Source: Microcoleus asticus IPMA8
GTDB lineage: Bacteria > Cyanobacteriota > Cyanobacteriia > Cyanobacteriales > Microcoleaceae
Direction: 5' to 3'
DNA: 64,000 nt
Assembly: GCF_013179805.1 (NCBI RefSeq)
Contig: NZ_SRRZ01000001.1
Coordinates: 1 to 64,000, forward strand
The position numbers were made by a program, and so were the translations under genes. Numbering within the stretch: the stretch's first letter is position 1; every line of letters starts with the position of its first letter. The notes beneath the pieces were generated by a model. It was not told where the DNA came from, made no database searches, and was given only the letters and a program-made list of their open reading frames with translations. Shown in pieces: positions 9,553 to 18,685 of this stretch.

Positions 9553-10416
9553 TTAACTAGCGAGCAATGCCAGAGTTTTCGGGTCATCCCGCCAATCCAA
9601 CCAAGCTGGATCGTGACCGACTAACTCAATGGCTTCATAATTGATCGGAATAGCTTCTCGCAGATACTGCCATGCTTGTTCGCAGTTCCCTGCCAAAATT
9701 GCTAAGCCGCAGAGTCGGTAGAGAATATCTCCCCGATCGCCTGTCTCCCATTGAGCAAGCAATGCTGTCCGCGATCGCTCGATTTCGCTTGCTGCTTTGT
9801 CCACTCCCTGCCAACGCGCCTTAGATACGGCAATGCAGTACAAAGCTGTAGTGTCATCAGCAACCTGTTGCAACCTCTGCTCGCAACAGGCGATCGCCTC
9901 AGAATATTGACCGTCATAGCAAAGGATCAACCCTTTCTCAATTTGCCAATTTTTCCCCGCAAATATGGTTTCGTCAAGGGCGATCGCTCGATCAAAGTCA
10001 ATCAGGGATTGCTTGTAACACTTCATCAACTCATAGATGCGGCTGCGATAAGCGATCGCCCAAACATAATCCGGCTGACGCTCAATTGCTCGATCCAAGT
10101 CAGCCAGCGCCTTTGGGTAATATGCTTCTCCCAGAAAGCGGTAGGTTACGCCTCGGTGAGCGATCGCCCAATTATAATCAGGGTTCAGTTCAATGGCGCG
10201 GTTGAAATCTGCGAATGCCTCCTGATAGCGTTTCATCAAATAATAGGTTTCGCCCCGGTGTGCGATCGCCCAAGCATTGTCAGGTTCCAACGCGAGCGAT
10301 CGCTTGAAATCGTCTAAAGCTGCTCCAAAATGTCCCGTCAGCCGATGGTTTTCACCACGATGAGCCAGAGCCTTAGCATCGTCAGGGTTTTGTTCTATAT
10401 AAAGCGACATTACCAC
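9553..10416 (-). CDS. TPR-repeat protein of the borosin locus, first
   Basis: This 287-residue protein begins with at least four consecutive 34-residue TPR units (about residues 10-150). They carry the recurrent A-HRGE-Y/F-A-DF-RA-EL-PD pattern. A less regular helical C-terminus ends in a WLDWRDDP motif. There is no export signal. The start chosen is the GTG at 10416, 7 bases after a GAGGAG site; an ATG two codons later is the alternative. It follows the N-methyltransferase by 81 bases, a gap that holds a hairpin. The repeats are clear, but no catalytic residues are seen. It probably acts as a scaffold or adaptor for the RiPP pathway. Confidence 0.78.
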   Translation of the reverse strand: MVMSLYIEQNPDDAKALAHRGENHRLTGHFGAALDDFKRSLALEPDNAWAIAHRGETYYLMKRYQEAFADFNRAIELNPDYNWAIAHRGVTYRFLGEAYYPKALADLDRAIERQPDYVWAIAYRSRIYELMKCYKQSLIDFDRAIALDETIFAGKNWQIEKGLILCYDGQYSEAIACCEQRLQQVADDTTALYCIAVSKARWQGVDKAASEIERSRTALLAQWETGDRGDILYRLCGLAILAGNCEQAWQYLREAIPINYEAIELVGHDPAWLDWRDDPKTLALLAS

Positions 10417-10423
10417 ATTTTTT

Positions 10424-10429
10424 CTCCTC
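10424..10429 (-). promoter_or_regulatory. Ribosome binding site favouring a GTG start for the first TPR gene
   Basis: GAGGAG on the minus strand lies 7 bases from the GTG at 10416 and 13 bases from the ATG at 10410, so spacing favours GTG. Confidence 0.6.
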
Positions 10430-10437
10430 TAACACAT

Positions 10438-10466
10438 ACACTTTTTATCTGCTGGCCAAAAAGTGT
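10438..10466 (-). promoter_or_regulatory. Hairpin between the methyltransferase and first TPR gene
   Basis: A perfect 9-bp inverted repeat (ACACTTTTT/AAAAAGTGT) with an 11-base loop lies within the 81-base gap. A smaller GTAGT/ACTAC repeat lies beside it. It could be a processing site or weak attenuator that sets relative expression along the operon. Confidence 0.4.
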
Positions 10467-10497
10467 AGTTCTTACTACATTTGCTTGGCAAAATACC

Positions 10498-11286
10498 TTA
10501 AGTTTCCTTAACAAAAGACATACCCAACCGCGCCATCATTTCACTGTCTGCAGGTGCAGGCGCTTGAGGCGGAACATAAAGTGTCGAAACTAGAGTAACA
10601 CGAGTTTCAGCCAGTTTGGACAGAGGAATATGCTGGATAACTGGCTCGCAAACCGGGTAATAAACCGCTGCTTCGTAAACAATTACTTCGTGGTCAGAAC
10701 CATAGTATGTTTCTAACACTTCAGCTAACACAGTTAGACCGCGCAATTGAATCCCTTCTTGATAAAAACCCAGATTGCCGATCGTCGCAATCTGCCACAA
10801 AATTAAAGCACTGGTCGGGTCAAATTTACGCCCCCGAATCAGAAAATCTGTCGCTTCAAAACTTTGACATCCGTTGCGTCCTGGGTCAAGACCCAAGTCA
10901 GCAAATAAGCAATCTTCCGCTGAAATTCCTGGTAACATTTGCGCCCTAAAACCTTCACGGCGCGCCTGTTTAATCCCTTCATGGGTGGGGTAAGCGAAAA
11001 CACCGGGATGACCGTAAAAAACCGCACAAACATTCAAACCCTGATGAACTTCAGCCAAAATGCGATCGACCATTTCTCGATAAGTTTCTCTACGCCGCTG
11101 ATTGTTGGTATTGTAAGGTAAGGCTTCTGCGGTGGGATTGAGTGTCTGTAGCCATTTAGCAGTAACAGGATCGGCTACGGCGAACAGAACTTTGTCAGCT
11201 TGCTCGATCCACGCCTTCGCTGCTAAGGTCAGATGACCAACTAATTGAATTCCCGTCCCGACAACAGTTAAAGATCCCGTTTTCAA
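10498..11286 (-). CDS. Split-borosin alpha-N-methyltransferase (OphMA/SonM-like, tetrapyrrole methylase fold)
   Basis: This enzyme is predicted to transfer methyl groups from S-adenosylmethionine to backbone amide nitrogens of the precursor at 7717-7995. Its 262 residues align along their length with the catalytic domain of fungal OphMA: GSLTVVGTGI (4-13), VFYGHPGVF (89-97), MLPGISAEDCLFADLGLDP (117-135) and FEATDFLIR (143-151) are all near-identical there. R65 and Y69 fall on OphMA R72 and Y76, which are catalytic; Y58 may replace its other tyrosines. It ends where OphMA's clasp begins, so it is a split form. A TTG start follows GGAGGAAG by 6 bases. Automatic annotation as a porphyrin or cobalt-precorrin methylase would be a fold-level call only. 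Confidence 0.9.
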   Translation of the reverse strand: MKTGSLTVVGTGIQLVGHLTLAAKAWIEQADKVLFAVADPVTAKWLQTLNPTAEALPYNTNNQRRRETYREMVDRILAEVHQGLNVCAVFYGHPGVFAYPTHEGIKQARREGFRAQMLPGISAEDCLFADLGLDPGRNGCQSFEATDFLIRGRKFDPTSALILWQIATIGNLGFYQEGIQLRGLTVLAEVLETYYGSDHEVIVYEAAVYYPVCEPVIQHIPLSKLAETRVTLVSTLYVPPQAPAPADSEMMARLGMSFVKET

Positions 11287-11292
11287 ATGTAA

Positions 11293-11300
11293 CTTCCTCC
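11293..11300 (-). promoter_or_regulatory. Ribosome binding site deciding a TTG start for the N-methyltransferase
   Basis: GGAGGAAG on the minus strand sits 6 bases before the TTG at 11286, and the OphMA-like alignment starts right there (MKTGSLTVVG). No better start is needed. Confidence 0.7.
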
Positions 11301-11744
11301 AAGCGATCGCAAAATGTGTTTCAGTTATGGTAGTAACGCAAATTGCTAGTTATATAATTAAAGCTGCTAAGAGGTAAAAAGTCGATCGTCAAATTGAGAT
11401 AGGCAAACAAGCGATCGATATCGTCTCAAACTAACACTAAAAGTTTGGTTGTTGAGAGTAGCAAATACTGCTCGGAGTACATCTTGCAGCTAACCTGACT
11501 GTCAAATAACTCATCCCCATATTCTGCTATTTGATTGCCCAGTTGCAAACCCAAACCGACGTTGGCGCAGAACCACCGCAAGAATTTTTCCAAATCTTGA
11601 AAACTTTTTCTATTTGCTAACTGAAAATGTATAAATATTTTTGCAATATTACTTAAAAGATATGAGGTAAGGTAATCTAAAAATCCATCAACCTTCATCT
11701 GCTGATATCAGCGGTGAAAAATTCCTAACGAGGAGAAATTTGCT
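11301..11744. other. Gap between the methyltransferase and cellulose synthase genes
   Basis: This 444-base stretch should hold the promoter of the borosin operon. A 90-codon minus-strand frame (11426-11698) exists, but it has no ribosome site and no recognisable family, so I do not call it a gene. Nothing else stands out beyond HIP1 motifs. Confidence 0.4.
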
Positions 11745-14249
11745 CTAAAGTTGCGAAACTCCGATCGGTCTCACTGACCTATTCCTCTCAAAAACAGCCC
11801 TCGGTTTCAAAGCAATTCTTAACAACAGCCACAGCGATCGCCATTCTCCGGGAGTTTCCTGCCGCTTCCACTGGCCCGGGCGACAGTACAGCATTTCGAT
11901 CAAACAGCGGTGCTGGCTAATATTCAGGCGATCGAACGCAATTCGCACAGTGGGAAATTCCGCAAAATTGCACCCTGCTGCATCCCTAAAACTCGACTCT
12001 AACTGAGATTTATCCCTCACCAGCTCAATCTTCGCCACAGGAATAAAACAGTTCTCTTCCATAATTTCCAGAGTCGCCGAATCGCAATCAATCAAACCTT
12101 TGGCCAAACGACGCTCAGTGCCGAACTCAACAACAGACGGCGCTAGCGATCTCCTTGCTTTGACTGCCGCACTGCAAGGGAGCGCGTTTATTTTACCCTG
12201 CGATAAATTTGTCTGAACGGCATATTTTGGTAAAATCTCTGCTGGCGTCAAACTCTCTTTACTACCCTTACCTTTCACCGCAAAGCTTGGCCACTGAGTC
12301 AGAGCAACTTCAGCGCCACTTTCCGAAATTACAGTGGTTATACCCCAAAAACTTTTACCGCCAATATTCAATTGTACAACCCTGCGTAAATTGAACCATT
12401 CGTAAATGTCCGGCTTAGGAATGTCCACCAAAATTAGTAATGCAATCCCGATCATCAGCAGGTTGTAAGCGCTCCAAATCCATCCCAAACTCATTCCTTT
12501 TGACAAACAATGTGCACTTTCTGATATTGACTGTACGTTGCACACATTTTTAACTAAATTAACGTTTAAATTGTGCCACAAACTGAAGGCTGTAGCTGCG
12601 AACAAGACAATCAAAGGCCATCCCAAATTCCAGTTAAAACTAAAGCGATCGCTCGCAATTCCTTTTGGCGTCACCTGAAACCCCTTCCCAAAGGGATTCA
12701 GCATGGAACTCACGACCGTCACCGCTAAAGGAATACACTGGACGAACGAATAAATATCGGAAAGCAAAGCCGATCCCGATCTGCGGTTCAGCCAAGAAAA
12801 CACAGTAAGTTGTACCAAATAGTAAGGCACGAAAAAGTACAGCAATTCCCGCGCACTTGCCCGCAAAGGAATTATGCCGAAAAACGAATAAGCTAAAGGT
12901 ATCAACAGATATAAAACCCTGGTTAAACTGGTAAACCAGTGCAGCAATCCTTCCAAATGAGACAGCCTTTGTACGAATCTGAGACCGCGAATTGTTAAAG
13001 GGTTGGAATCAATAAAAAATGCCTGAAGCGTACCTCTAGCCCAGCGTAGCCTTTGATTTAGATGAGCCTCTATATTTTCAGCCGCCAAACCAGCACTCAA
13101 TTTTTCATCTAAATAAACTAAGCGATATCCGGTTGCTGATAGCCGAATTCCGGTAAAATAATCTTCGCAGATTGAATCTGTGACCAAGCCTCCCGCTATT
13201 TCTAAAGCACTCCGCCTAACTACAAAAGATGTACCGCAACAAACCACGCTGTCGGCGCTGTCTTTGATGATTTCAATTTGCCTGTAAAATATTTCTTCTT
13301 CCGGCGCGAGCACATTTTCTAAACCTAAATTGCGGGAGATGGGGTCGTGGTTGTAAAAGCTTTGCGGTGTTTGAACGAGGGCGATTTCTGGATTTTGAAA
13401 AAATCCCACTGTTCGAGTTAAAAAGTTTTTAGTGGGAATAAAATCTGCATCGAAAACTACAATTAGTTCTCCATTAGTTAGGGCTGTGGCATGATTGATG
13501 TTTCCAGCTTTAGCGTGAATATTATCTGGTCTGGTTATATACTCGCATCCCAGTTCTTTTGCCAGCAATTTGATTTCCTGGCGCTTGGTATCGTCGAGCA
13601 AATATACTTTTTTGTTAGCGTAATCTAAAGCTTGACAGCCGATTACTGTGCGCCGTAAAATAAACGCCGGTTCGTTGTAAGTTGGGATAAAAATATCTAC
13701 TGCCGGAGCGAAGTTTCCAGCTTCAACTGCAACTGCCATGCGATCGGCTTCTCGACGCCGGTCTTTCATTCTCAGCATTAAATACAGTTGAATACTGGTG
13801 TTAAAAACCATTACCATTTCTAAGAAAAACAGCCCCAAACTAAAGATACCGTTGAGGGGATCGGTTAAATTTAGAGTAGCGAGCGATCGCCACAAAACGT
13901 AGCGAATGGTTAAAGCTAGAACTATTGCAACTACCACAGCGCGCGACCATTTCTGCGGTTGAGGCGAAATTTTAATTGCAGCTAAAGCGGCCGAAACCAG
14001 CACCAAAGTCGGCACTAACAAATACATCTTGCTCGTAGCAGGCACTTGCAGCAACACAGGCGGGTTTTGCTGCCAAGTGTTGATTGTGGCAAAAATACCG
14101 CTGACTGTACCTTCATTGGCAAACCAGGCTCCGGCGATCGCACCAGCGAAAGCAAGAGCTCCCAACACGACTAGCGTTGCTGCCGGCACCCGCGAAATTC
14201 GCCAAAAGCGGGGTTTCAAGTCTTGAAGGTCAAATCTTGAATTTGTCAT
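11745..14249 (-). CDS. bcsA: Cellulose synthase catalytic subunit (BcsA-type, family 2 glycosyltransferase)
   Basis: This 834-residue inner-membrane processive glycosyltransferase should polymerise glucose from UDP-glucose and export the chain. Two to four membrane segments precede residue 160. The GT-A domain carries a DD (about 218), DAD (about 266), ED (about 361) and QRLRW (about 396), the D,D,D,QxxRW set of cellulose synthases. More membrane segments follow, and then a PilZ-like region begins near residue 623, which in bacteria binds cyclic di-GMP. It resembles cyanobacterial Tll0007/XcsA-type enzymes involved in cell aggregation. No bcsB or bcsC gene is adjacent. Assignment to cellulose rather than another beta-glucan is by family. 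Confidence 0.87.
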   Translation of the reverse strand: MTNSRFDLQDLKPRFWRISRVPAATLVVLGALAFAGAIAGAWFANEGTVSGIFATINTWQQNPPVLLQVPATSKMYLLVPTLVLVSAALAAIKISPQPQKWSRAVVVAIVLALTIRYVLWRSLATLNLTDPLNGIFSLGLFFLEMVMVFNTSIQLYLMLRMKDRRREADRMAVAVEAGNFAPAVDIFIPTYNEPAFILRRTVIGCQALDYANKKVYLLDDTKRQEIKLLAKELGCEYITRPDNIHAKAGNINHATALTNGELIVVFDADFIPTKNFLTRTVGFFQNPEIALVQTPQSFYNHDPISRNLGLENVLAPEEEIFYRQIEIIKDSADSVVCCGTSFVVRRSALEIAGGLVTDSICEDYFTGIRLSATGYRLVYLDEKLSAGLAAENIEAHLNQRLRWARGTLQAFFIDSNPLTIRGLRFVQRLSHLEGLLHWFTSLTRVLYLLIPLAYSFFGIIPLRASARELLYFFVPYYLVQLTVFSWLNRRSGSALLSDIYSFVQCIPLAVTVVSSMLNPFGKGFQVTPKGIASDRFSFNWNLGWPLIVLFAATAFSLWHNLNVNLVKNVCNVQSISESAHCLSKGMSLGWIWSAYNLLMIGIALLILVDIPKPDIYEWFNLRRVVQLNIGGKSFWGITTVISESGAEVALTQWPSFAVKGKGSKESLTPAEILPKYAVQTNLSQGKINALPCSAAVKARRSLAPSVVEFGTERRLAKGLIDCDSATLEIMEENCFIPVAKIELVRDKSQLESSFRDAAGCNFAEFPTVRIAFDRLNISQHRCLIEMLYCRPGQWKRQETPGEWRSLWLLLRIALKPRAVFERNRSVRPIGVSQL

Positions 14250-14844
14250 AAAATATATTTAAAATTCCCGATTGTACCTGTAACAGTCAGGGTTTCTTGC
14301 TGTCCACTTTTTAATCCTGTTAAAAATTCCGAGACACCCCAATGATTGTATTTACATTTTTTAACATTGTGATTCTTGTATGATAGTTGATTTTGCTTGC
14401 TCGTGGCAAACTGATCGGCGGGCTCAATCCGGGCAAAGTATAACAGATATTGAAGGAAGTTCGGCAACGGATTCCCTTTCTTCGGAGGTAACGGATGTCA
14501 GGAAGAAGTCCGAGAGAAAAAGCAAGAAGGCTTTAAAAAAGCGATCTAGGAGAGAAGTCAGAAGCAATCGAACGCGCGGTGGCTATAACAGCAACATATC
14601 CTTGATATTATGTGCGATCGAACAACCGCAATAAAATTCGTTTGTAGTGAGGACAGAAAATCCTCATAAAACTACTAGGAGTGTCAACGTGTATACAAAT
14701 CAAATAGGATCGCTATATCAAAGTATAGCAATCCATATAGTTTAACAATTAGACTAATTTGACATCTAGCTAAAGGTAGAGAAATTTTATATTAATTTAA
14801 AAAAATTACCGCGATCCCAGCACAAAAACCCAGTCATCAAACAA
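14250..14844. other. 595-base non-coding gap
   Basis: I see no supported gene here; short frames on both strands lack family features. A small palindrome at 14707-14734 (GGATCGCTATA/TATAGCAATCC, one mismatch) shares its arm with the terminal repeat of the element at 38516-38626. Confidence 0.5.
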
Positions 14845-15426
14845 TTAATCAGAAACTGCTAATTCCGAGATTGCATAGCGGGCGACAGCCAAACTAACTC
14901 TCGCCTGTTCTATTTCCGACAATTGGACCCAAGGTCTTTGAGTCGCCACGACCAATTCCACCCCTTGCGAATCAACATCTCGCATGGCATAAGCCAAAGG
15001 ACGCGCCAACACCTGCAAATCTTCCTCACCCCACTGAGGCAAAATATCTAACACGCACTCTACCATTTGGTCAGCTAAAGATTGATACTTAACAGTTGCG
15101 TTTTGTACGCTTTGAGCGATGCTGGTCAGAAAAGCTTGAGGAACGCGAGTAAATTTTTCGCGCAAAGACTTTTGGAGAGCAGTCGTCAGCCAAACTTGTT
15201 CTAATTGCGAAAATAAAACTTGCGACTTCAGGGCAATATCGCTGTCGCTGAAGGAATCAGACAGCGCAAATTCCTGCTCTGCGGCACTCAAATAAGATTC
15301 TGATTCAAGCTGTGCAGGATTCCAGGGATAAGCAACATCAGCCTGAACTATTGTGGCGAGAAGTTCCATCTGGGCTTGAGTTTGTGAGTCGCGAAAATAT
15401 TCAGAATCAGGAGATTGGGTAGCCAT
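14845..15426 (-). CDS. Conserved hypothetical protein next to the CHAT-FHA gene
   Basis: The product is 193 residues, acidic, largely helical and soluble. It has a Ser/Asp-rich stretch (SDSFSDSDIAL) near residues 75-85 and no signal peptide, metal motif or recognisable domain. It lies 167 bases downstream of the CHAT-FHA gene on the same strand, so the two may be co-transcribed and functionally linked. I do not recognise the family; the codon pattern and an undisturbed frame support it as a real gene. Confidence 0.65.
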   Translation of the reverse strand: MATQSPDSEYFRDSQTQAQMELLATIVQADVAYPWNPAQLESESYLSAAEQEFALSDSFSDSDIALKSQVLFSQLEQVWLTTALQKSLREKFTRVPQAFLTSIAQSVQNATVKYQSLADQMVECVLDILPQWGEEDLQVLARPLAYAMRDVDSQGVELVVATQRPWVQLSEIEQARVSLAVARYAISELAVSD

Positions 15427-15593
15427 GATGTAATACCTCAGGGGGAAAAGGAAAATTATAGAAGGGGGACTGTGCCAAGAGCTAGTTGCGAGCTATCAGT
15501 GGTAAGTAACTCTTTTAAATTCAGACTGGAGATTCAACGCCCAGAACTTTGCTGTGCCGCTCGCCCCTCGCCTTCATTAGCTACACCCGCATC

Positions 15594-17429
15594 TTAATTC
15601 GTTCCGCAATCAGTCTCACTGTAGCCCGAAGTTTTTGGAACCTCAATAGTGAACTCAAAAATCTGACCTTGAGAACTGCCAAATTTTAGCTGAGTGCCGC
15701 TGCGCAGCAGCAATTCTTGGTGGTGAACTCTCTGCCATCCCTCAGGCCCCAAAACTAGAGTCCCGTAGCGAGAAAAATCCCGCAGGAAGTAGCTAGGTTC
15801 TTCGCGGCTATCTCCGATACTGTTTCTGCAGAAAATCTCGGCGTGTTTTTGAGAAACCCACTGTTCTCGAATCACTACGTCGTTTTCTTCCCAGCGTCCG
15901 ACTCGAACCATACCCGCGCGAATCGGCCAAACCTGATTGGTCGATTCGGTGGATTTGGCATTTGGTCGATCGCGCCCCCGCAAATAAGCACAAGATGGCA
16001 ACCGTCCCAGCCAAGTAGAAGAATTTAAAGGCAATTCAGTTTTTAGGTCATCAACCAGCTCAGTTAGCTGACCGTCAAACTCAGGGTGCATATACAGCAC
16101 AGGCAGCGTCCAAGCCGGTTGATTGAACTTGTAGAGTGTCAGTAACTGCTGTCTGGCGACGGCCACTGCCCGATCGACCGACATCCGCCCGGCCAAAGCT
16201 TGAGCAAAAGTTTGAATAAAACTCAGGGCCTCGCGATCGGCGATCGAGTCGCGCATCCCTAACACCGCAGGCACCCCGTGATGGATCAGTACCTCAGCCA
16301 AACTGCTGCGGGCGATCGCCTGTTGCTGGCCGTTAGTTGAGTGCAGCATCTCCACCGCCGGCTGAGCTCCCCAGCAGGCATTAAACACCGCCAGAGTCAC
16401 GCGGCACCGAACTAACACCTGAGCCAGTTCAGTACCGTTAATCGCGGTGTCCGGCCCCAAAAACAGCAAGCCGCCATCGGGCCCCGGTATCCCGTGGCCG
16501 GCGTAAAACAGAATATTGTAAGCTTGCGTTTCCAGCCGAGAAATGAGTTCCGCCGGAGTAGGTTCGATCAGAGTATCGACACGAGTCGGAACGCTGATGT
16601 CAGAATATTTGCCGCTCTCGTCGGTTTGAAAAGCACTTTCCAGAACACCAGCTAGGGCGAGTGCTTCTTCTCCCAACTGCAAATGACCGTTATTGCTGGA
16701 AAATTGAGAATTAGCACCGCGGCCGGGTTCTGCTTGTCCCAAAACTAGCAAAATGTTGAGTGACTCCGCAGGCTGCAGGGGTGGCAAAGGTTCAACATTG
16801 CTGGTAGTGCGGCTGAAAAGCAGTTGCTGCGACAGAGAAATCGCCGGTTGACCGGCTTGAGGCTGCATAATTTCCCAAGGCAAAGCAATTAAATACGGTT
16901 CGCGCAAATCTACGCGCACTCGCAGGGGTAGATTTTGCCCGATCGCGATACCTTTACTTTCCTGGAGACTACCTTGAATCGGCCCTTCAAACAGCCACTG
17001 CCAAAGATTAATCCCCAAATGCTGCATCAGGCGACTGCTGTAGCTGGCCGGTGGCGGCGGCGGATTCTGCTCCCCCCTGTCGCCCCACCCCGCTTGACCG
17101 AGGTGGATCGGCACAGATGGCGCCGGTGGAGGTAGCTGTAGGGAGTGAGGGGTTCGTTGTTCAGTTTGTGCCAGTATATTCTGGCTGTTTTCCGGCGAGA
17201 ATATACTGGCATCTGGATTTAGGGGCAATTCGTGAATTGTCCCGGAGGGCGAAAACATTTCCTGCCAAGCTTTCCATGATTGGGATAGGGTATCGGGCCA
17301 CATACAGTCGTGGTGAACGTACCCGCTGGGATAAGGAGCTTGTAGAACCCAAGTGGCAAAATGGTTTGCCCCAGCGGTTCTCAGGCGAGCGATCGCTATA
17401 CTGAGGCAAGGACTTTCAGGGCGCGCCAT
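15594..17429 (-). CDS. CHAT-domain caspase-like protein with C-terminal FHA domain
   Basis: This 611-residue protein begins with a region that includes a Pro-rich linker (about residues 100-125). A CHAT (caspase HetF-associated with TPR) protease-like domain follows (about 180-470). The His of YAGHG (about 312) and the Cys of FNACWG (about 350) form the expected catalytic dyad. A forkhead-associated domain (about 490-600), with a VGR-EEND segment and a late RYGTL, should bind phosphothreonine. The combination suggests a protease whose recruitment depends on a Thr kinase, possibly in stress or cell-death control. The partner and cleavage targets are unknown. Confidence 0.87.
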   Translation of the reverse strand: MARPESPCLSIAIARLRTAGANHFATWVLQAPYPSGYVHHDCMWPDTLSQSWKAWQEMFSPSGTIHELPLNPDASIFSPENSQNILAQTEQRTPHSLQLPPPAPSVPIHLGQAGWGDRGEQNPPPPPASYSSRLMQHLGINLWQWLFEGPIQGSLQESKGIAIGQNLPLRVRVDLREPYLIALPWEIMQPQAGQPAISLSQQLLFSRTTSNVEPLPPLQPAESLNILLVLGQAEPGRGANSQFSSNNGHLQLGEEALALAGVLESAFQTDESGKYSDISVPTRVDTLIEPTPAELISRLETQAYNILFYAGHGIPGPDGGLLFLGPDTAINGTELAQVLVRCRVTLAVFNACWGAQPAVEMLHSTNGQQQAIARSSLAEVLIHHGVPAVLGMRDSIADREALSFIQTFAQALAGRMSVDRAVAVARQQLLTLYKFNQPAWTLPVLYMHPEFDGQLTELVDDLKTELPLNSSTWLGRLPSCAYLRGRDRPNAKSTESTNQVWPIRAGMVRVGRWEENDVVIREQWVSQKHAEIFCRNSIGDSREEPSYFLRDFSRYGTLVLGPEGWQRVHHQELLLRSGTQLKFGSSQGQIFEFTIEVPKTSGYSETDCGTN

Positions 17430-17537
17430 TCACAACTACCGACTCTGGATATAGGGTTGGATTGAGTTTCTCTATTAGTAGTTTATCGGGTTTGGGGTGT
17501 GATCGAGTGCGCGAGATTGCTTTGGGAGTTATTACTT

Positions 17538-18677
17538 TTACTTAGTGCCCAAAAATTTATCTAAATTCGGTACATCTACCCAAGTTCCCGTAGCATTCGA
17601 CTCCTGGGTCAAATCCATCAACAACTGCGAGTAAACCCCTTCTCTGAGCGAGGGTATCAACGATTTACCCGCATCTATTGCTTCTACCCACCTATCTACT
17701 ACTCGAATAAACGGTGCAATTCTCCCGTCTGGATAAACTTGAGGAAACTCCAATCTTTGAGGAATTTTGATTTCAGCTAAAGGTGCTCCACCTTGGGAAC
17801 CCCACAAGCGAAATCCGTGTACGTAATCTTGCTGGTTGTCGCTTCCCAACACCAACGTACCCTTACTCCCGTATATTTCCACCCAGTGTCCCCGCCCTTG
17901 ATAAGTAACAGAACTCAAACAAACCTGACAAGGCGTTCCCCCGGCTACTTCCAACATCAACGTGCAAGAATCATCTGCATCAACTAATTTTAAATTTCCC
18001 GAATCATTCGGATCGGGCCGCGCCGAAATTCCTGTAATCAAGTGCCCAGAAAGCCTCTGCGGCGGGCCGAACAGCCAGCTAATATAATCAAAAACGTGAG
18101 AACCAGTCGCGCCCAAAACTCCGCCGCCACGCTCTTTTTGCGCGTACCAATTCCAGGGGCGAGTAGCATCAGCACGGCTCGACACCAGCCAATCAACCTT
18201 AATTAAACGCTTTTCTCCCACATATCCTGCTGCCAATAGTTCTGCTAGCATTTGCCATGCGGGGATGAATCGAAATTCAAAGTCCATTGTGGCAATTGCT
18301 CTGGCACCACCCTTTTTTAAATCGGTTTGAGATTCGCTGTTTGCCAATCGGTAAAGTTCCCTGGCTTCATTGGCTGTCAGGGCTGTGGGTTTTTCTAATA
18401 ATAAATGCTTGCCTGCTTCTAAGACGGTTTTTGCCATTTCATAATGCAAAAATGGCGGCGTGGAAATGCTGGCACCCGCTACTTCCGGGATGGCTACTAT
18501 ATCGGCTATCGAGTCGCAAGCGTAGGGGATATTGTGGCTAGAGGCGATCGCCTTTGCTTTGTCTAAATTCCGGTGGTAAACAGCCACAACCTCTGTCCGG
18601 TGATGTGCCTGGAATCCGGGAAGGTGCACTTTTTGACCGAAACCTGTACCGACTACTGCCACGCCAATTTTTGACAT
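17538..18677 (-). CDS. Gfo/Idh/MocA family NAD(P)-dependent oxidoreductase
   Basis: The 379-residue soluble enzyme starts with a Rossmann dinucleotide-binding segment (GVAVVGTGFGQKVHLPGF, residues 4-21). It carries the family's EKP motif within LLLEKPTALTANEA (about 93-106), whose Lys takes part in catalysis. The C-terminal alpha/beta domain is complete. These enzymes oxidise or reduce sugars, inositols or related compounds; the substrate cannot be told. It is not clearly in an operon, since a repeat-filled 125-base gap separates it from gshB upstream. Confidence 0.87.
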   Translation of the reverse strand: MSKIGVAVVGTGFGQKVHLPGFQAHHRTEVVAVYHRNLDKAKAIASSHNIPYACDSIADIVAIPEVAGASISTPPFLHYEMAKTVLEAGKHLLLEKPTALTANEARELYRLANSESQTDLKKGGARAIATMDFEFRFIPAWQMLAELLAAGYVGEKRLIKVDWLVSSRADATRPWNWYAQKERGGGVLGATGSHVFDYISWLFGPPQRLSGHLITGISARPDPNDSGNLKLVDADDSCTLMLEVAGGTPCQVCLSSVTYQGRGHWVEIYGSKGTLVLGSDNQQDYVHGFRLWGSQGGAPLAEIKIPQRLEFPQVYPDGRIAPFIRVVDRWVEAIDAGKSLIPSLREGVYSQLLMDLTQESNATGTWVDVPNLDKFLGTK

Positions 18678-18685
18678 AATTTTCT

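Noticed and set aside
9751..10317. 188-codon plus-strand gene
   Set aside because: It is antisense to regular TPR repeats and HIP1 sites, which keep other frames open.
10498..11286. Tetrapyrrole (uroporphyrin or precorrin) methylase
   Set aside because: The fold is shared, but the sequence follows OphMA closely through its most conserved blocks and no tetrapyrrole genes are near.
11426..11698. Small minus-strand gene before the cellulose synthase gene's end
   Set aside because: No ribosome site, no family resemblance and a composition typical of non-coding A/T-rich sequence.
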